Shown here: positions 5,712-6,778 of the stretch, in pieces
Layout: each line of letters opens with the position of its first letter
Numbering within the stretch: position 1 is the stretch's first letter
Assembly (NCBI GenBank): GCA_025451715.1
Contig: JANWJY010000049.1
Location: forward strand, 1 to 6,778
Reading direction: 5' to 3'
From: Fimbriimonadaceae bacterium
GTDB lineage: Bacteria; Armatimonadota; Fimbriimonadia; Fimbriimonadales; Fimbriimonadaceae
DNA: 6,778 nt
Notes under the pieces: model-generated
Seen by the model: only the letters and a program-made list of their open reading frames with translations
What the model was told of the DNA's origin: nothing
Databases searched by the model: none
Translations under genes and position numbers: made by a program

Positions 5712-5860
5712 TCTCCCTCCACTCTACCACCAACTTTCAGTCCAGAATGAAAGTTCGTGGGGAGGATGGCTGGAGTGGGCTAGGGTGAGACAAGGGGGGA
5801 AAAGGGAGGGAGTGTGCAACGGTTTTTTGTGGATGAGGATAGGTACAAACAGGGGGTTCG
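5712..5860. promoter_or_regulatory. Divergent intergenic region of menG and nfeD-like gene
   Basis: These 149 bp must carry the promoters for both divergent genes. They contain the menG Shine-Dalgarno (GGAGG on the minus strand, 5720-5716), a perfect inverted repeat (5732-5755), a G-rich purine tract (5777-5810), a T6 run (5823-5828) and the AGGGGG Shine-Dalgarno of the nfeD-like gene (5851-5856, four bases before the ATG). I could not pick out a convincing -35/-10 pair on either strand. Confidence 0.5.
5732..5755. promoter_or_regulatory. Perfect 8-bp inverted repeat, candidate operator
   Basis: AACTTTCA (5732-5739) and TGAAAGTT (5748-5755) are exact reverse complements separated by 8 bases. 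They lie 21 bp upstream of the menG start, in a position where a dimeric regulator could cover the menG promoter or leader. It could equally be a hairpin in a menG leader transcript. No family is assigned. Confidence 0.4.
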
Positions 5861-6493
5861 ATGCTTACGGTTTACATCGTGTGTGCGGTGCTGGGGGGCG
5901 GGCTGATGGTTTTGTCGGCCTTGGGGGGTGTTTTTCACGGAGATGTGAGCACGGACCACGACGTCAGTTTCGACGCAGACCACCAGATCGACTTCCAGCA
6001 CGATCTGGCTTCGACGGACGCGGACCATTCGATCGATCTGCACCACGACCTGGACGTGGGGTTTGGGCCGAGCGACTTTTGGCTCGCGATGATGAGCGTG
6101 AGGTTCCTGATCTACTTCGCGGGGATCTTTGGACTGATGGGCACGGCGCTGACGCTCTTCACTGGCATGTCGAGCGGGATGGTGCTTTTCGTCAGCATTC
6201 TTTTCGGAACGGTGATCGGGTACGGCGGCTCGCTGTTGTTCCGGTACCTGCGGGCGGAAGGCGAGACGAGCGGAGTGACGAGCAACGATTACGTAGGAGC
6301 GCTCGGGCGCACGCTGGTCGCGATCAAGGCGGCGCAACCCGGCAAGGTGCGCGTGAGTATCAAGGGCGACACGATCGATATGATCGCCTTGAGCGAGGGG
6401 GAGAAGGAGATCGCTATGGGGGAGGAAATCGTCGTGGTCGGACTCGAGGGGAACCTGGTCCGCGTCGCTCCGAAAGGAGACTACTTGGACTGA
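5861..6493 (+). CDS. NfeD-like membrane protein with His/Asp-rich loop
   Basis: A 210-residue membrane protein. Predicted membrane segments are residues 3-25, about 80-101 and 104-126. The C-terminal 140-205 region reads as a small beta-rich domain (VGALGRTLVAI, GKVRVSIKGD, GEEIVVVGLEGNLVRVAP), the pattern of the NfeD C-terminal OB-fold. NfeD proteins partner with flotillin/stomatin proteins in membrane microdomains; here a flotillin gene follows after 6 bp, which strongly supports the call. Between the first and second membrane segments, residues 26-65 hold 7 His and 12 Asp, suggesting a metal-binding or charged exported loop. The start ATG has AGGGGG four bases upstream. It lacks the N-terminal ClpP-like protease domain of long NfeD proteins, so it is a short-form member. 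The loop's side of the membrane is not certain from sequence. Confidence 0.85.
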   Translation: MLTVYIVCAVLGGGLMVLSALGGVFHGDVSTDHDVSFDADHQIDFQHDLASTDADHSIDLHHDLDVGFGPSDFWLAMMSVRFLIYFAGIFGLMGTALTLFTGMSSGMVLFVSILFGTVIGYGGSLLFRYLRAEGETSGVTSNDYVGALGRTLVAIKAAQPGKVRVSIKGDTIDMIALSEGEKEIAMGEEIVVVGLEGNLVRVAPKGDYLD

Positions 6494-6499
6494 TCAGAA

Positions 6500-6778
6500 A
6501 TGGAAAGAATCTTAGATCAAATCTCTGGCTGGGGTCCCGTCGTTCTCGGCGTGGGCATCCTCGGCATCATCGTCATGATCTGGGTCATCTCGTGGCGGAA
6601 GATCTGCCGCCCGAACGAGGCGCTGGTCATCACGGGAAAGAAGCAGCGGCTTCCGGACGGGCGGTACCTGCGCTCGACACCGATCACATCGGGCGGCGCG
6701 TGGGCCATACCGGTGCTGCGCAAGGTGGACCGGCTCTCTCTTACGCTGATGGAGGTCCCGATCACGGTGCACAACGCG
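6500..6778 (+). CDS. Flotillin-like SPFH protein, 3' end outside window
   Basis: The first 93 codons of a gene that runs off the right edge with no stop. The translation has an N-terminal hydrophobic segment (about residues 13-32, PVVLGVGILGIIVMIWVISW), a basic stop-transfer (WRK), then the start of an SPFH domain with PNEALVITGKKQR, GGAWAIPVLRKVDRLSL and MEVPITVHNA. These agree with bacterial flotillins (FloT/YuaG type), which typically read PNEALVxxG, then a xPxxxxVxxLSLxxMxI motif. Flotillins form membrane-associated oligomers organising microdomains. The ATG lies 6 bases after the NfeD stop. The nearest AAAGGAG is about 19 bases upstream, so initiation is probably coupled to the upstream gene. 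The C-terminal coiled-coil region expected for the family lies outside the window. Confidence 0.9.
   Translation, partial: MERILDQISGWGPVVLGVGILGIIVMIWVISWRKICRPNEALVITGKKQRLPDGRYLRSTPITSGGAWAIPVLRKVDRLSLTLMEVPITVHNA

Noticed and set aside
4300..5750. Plus-strand open frames of 284 and 354 residues opposite hepT and menG
   Set aside because: Low-complexity Arg/Pro/Ala composition without domain signals, antisense to two well-supported enzymes and overlapping one another.
5780..6337. Minus-strand 185-residue frame opposite the nfeD-like gene
   Set aside because: His/Arg-rich shadow of the His/Asp-rich loop and membrane segments; it crosses the promoter region and lacks any motif.
6512..6774. 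Two minus-strand frames at the right edge
   Set aside because: The plus strand here encodes a clear flotillin start with a membrane segment and SPFH motifs.

Overview
The window is ordinary bacterial DNA of fairly high GC: about 63-68% in two 60-base lines I counted in the RHS core, but about 50% in the polymorphic-toxin tip and the small genes after it. I cannot assign a taxon. A menG-hepT pair implies a menaquinone-using bacterium. The RHS gene, the NfeD-flotillin pair and intergenic heptamer arrays would fit several environmental phyla (for example Armatimonadota, Planctomycetota or Chloroflexota), but this is a guess.

Left part (about 1-2950, plus strand): the 3' end of a large RHS/YD-repeat gene that enters from outside the window. 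Its conserved core ends in the hallmark DPxG at residues 533-536 of the visible frame. A 193-residue variable tip follows, ending in a compact putative toxin domain. The stop codon overlaps the start of a 120-residue gene resembling the Imm8 immunity family (ATGA overlap), and a second small acidic protein of unknown family follows. This is the layout of a polymorphic toxin-immunity locus. A strong hairpin lies between it and the opposing genes.

Middle part (about 3007-5711, minus strand): read right to left, menG/ubiE (demethylmenaquinone methyltransferase), a long-chain polyprenyl diphosphate synthase (hepT/ispB-like) joined by a GTGA overlap, then a HAD-IIA (NagD-type) phosphatase after a 192-bp gap. 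The first two belong to menaquinone synthesis: one makes the side chain and the other does the final ring methylation. The gap contains the most unusual DNA in the window. A telomere-like heptamer array (CCCTAAN type, nine units, GGG every seven bases on the transcribed-sense strand) starts right after the hepT stop. Next comes a REP-like hairpin element, then a second, degenerate heptamer array that runs into the phosphatase ribosome-binding site.

Right part (5861-end, plus strand): divergent from menG, an NfeD-like membrane protein with an unusual His/Asp-rich loop, followed 6 bp later by the start of a flotillin gene that runs off the window. The divergent region has an 8-bp perfect inverted repeat and a G-rich purine tract.

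The window contains no RNA genes, CRISPR array, transposase or integrase that I can see. No stretch over 300 bases lacks a gene; the longest gap is the 192-bp repeat-bearing one.
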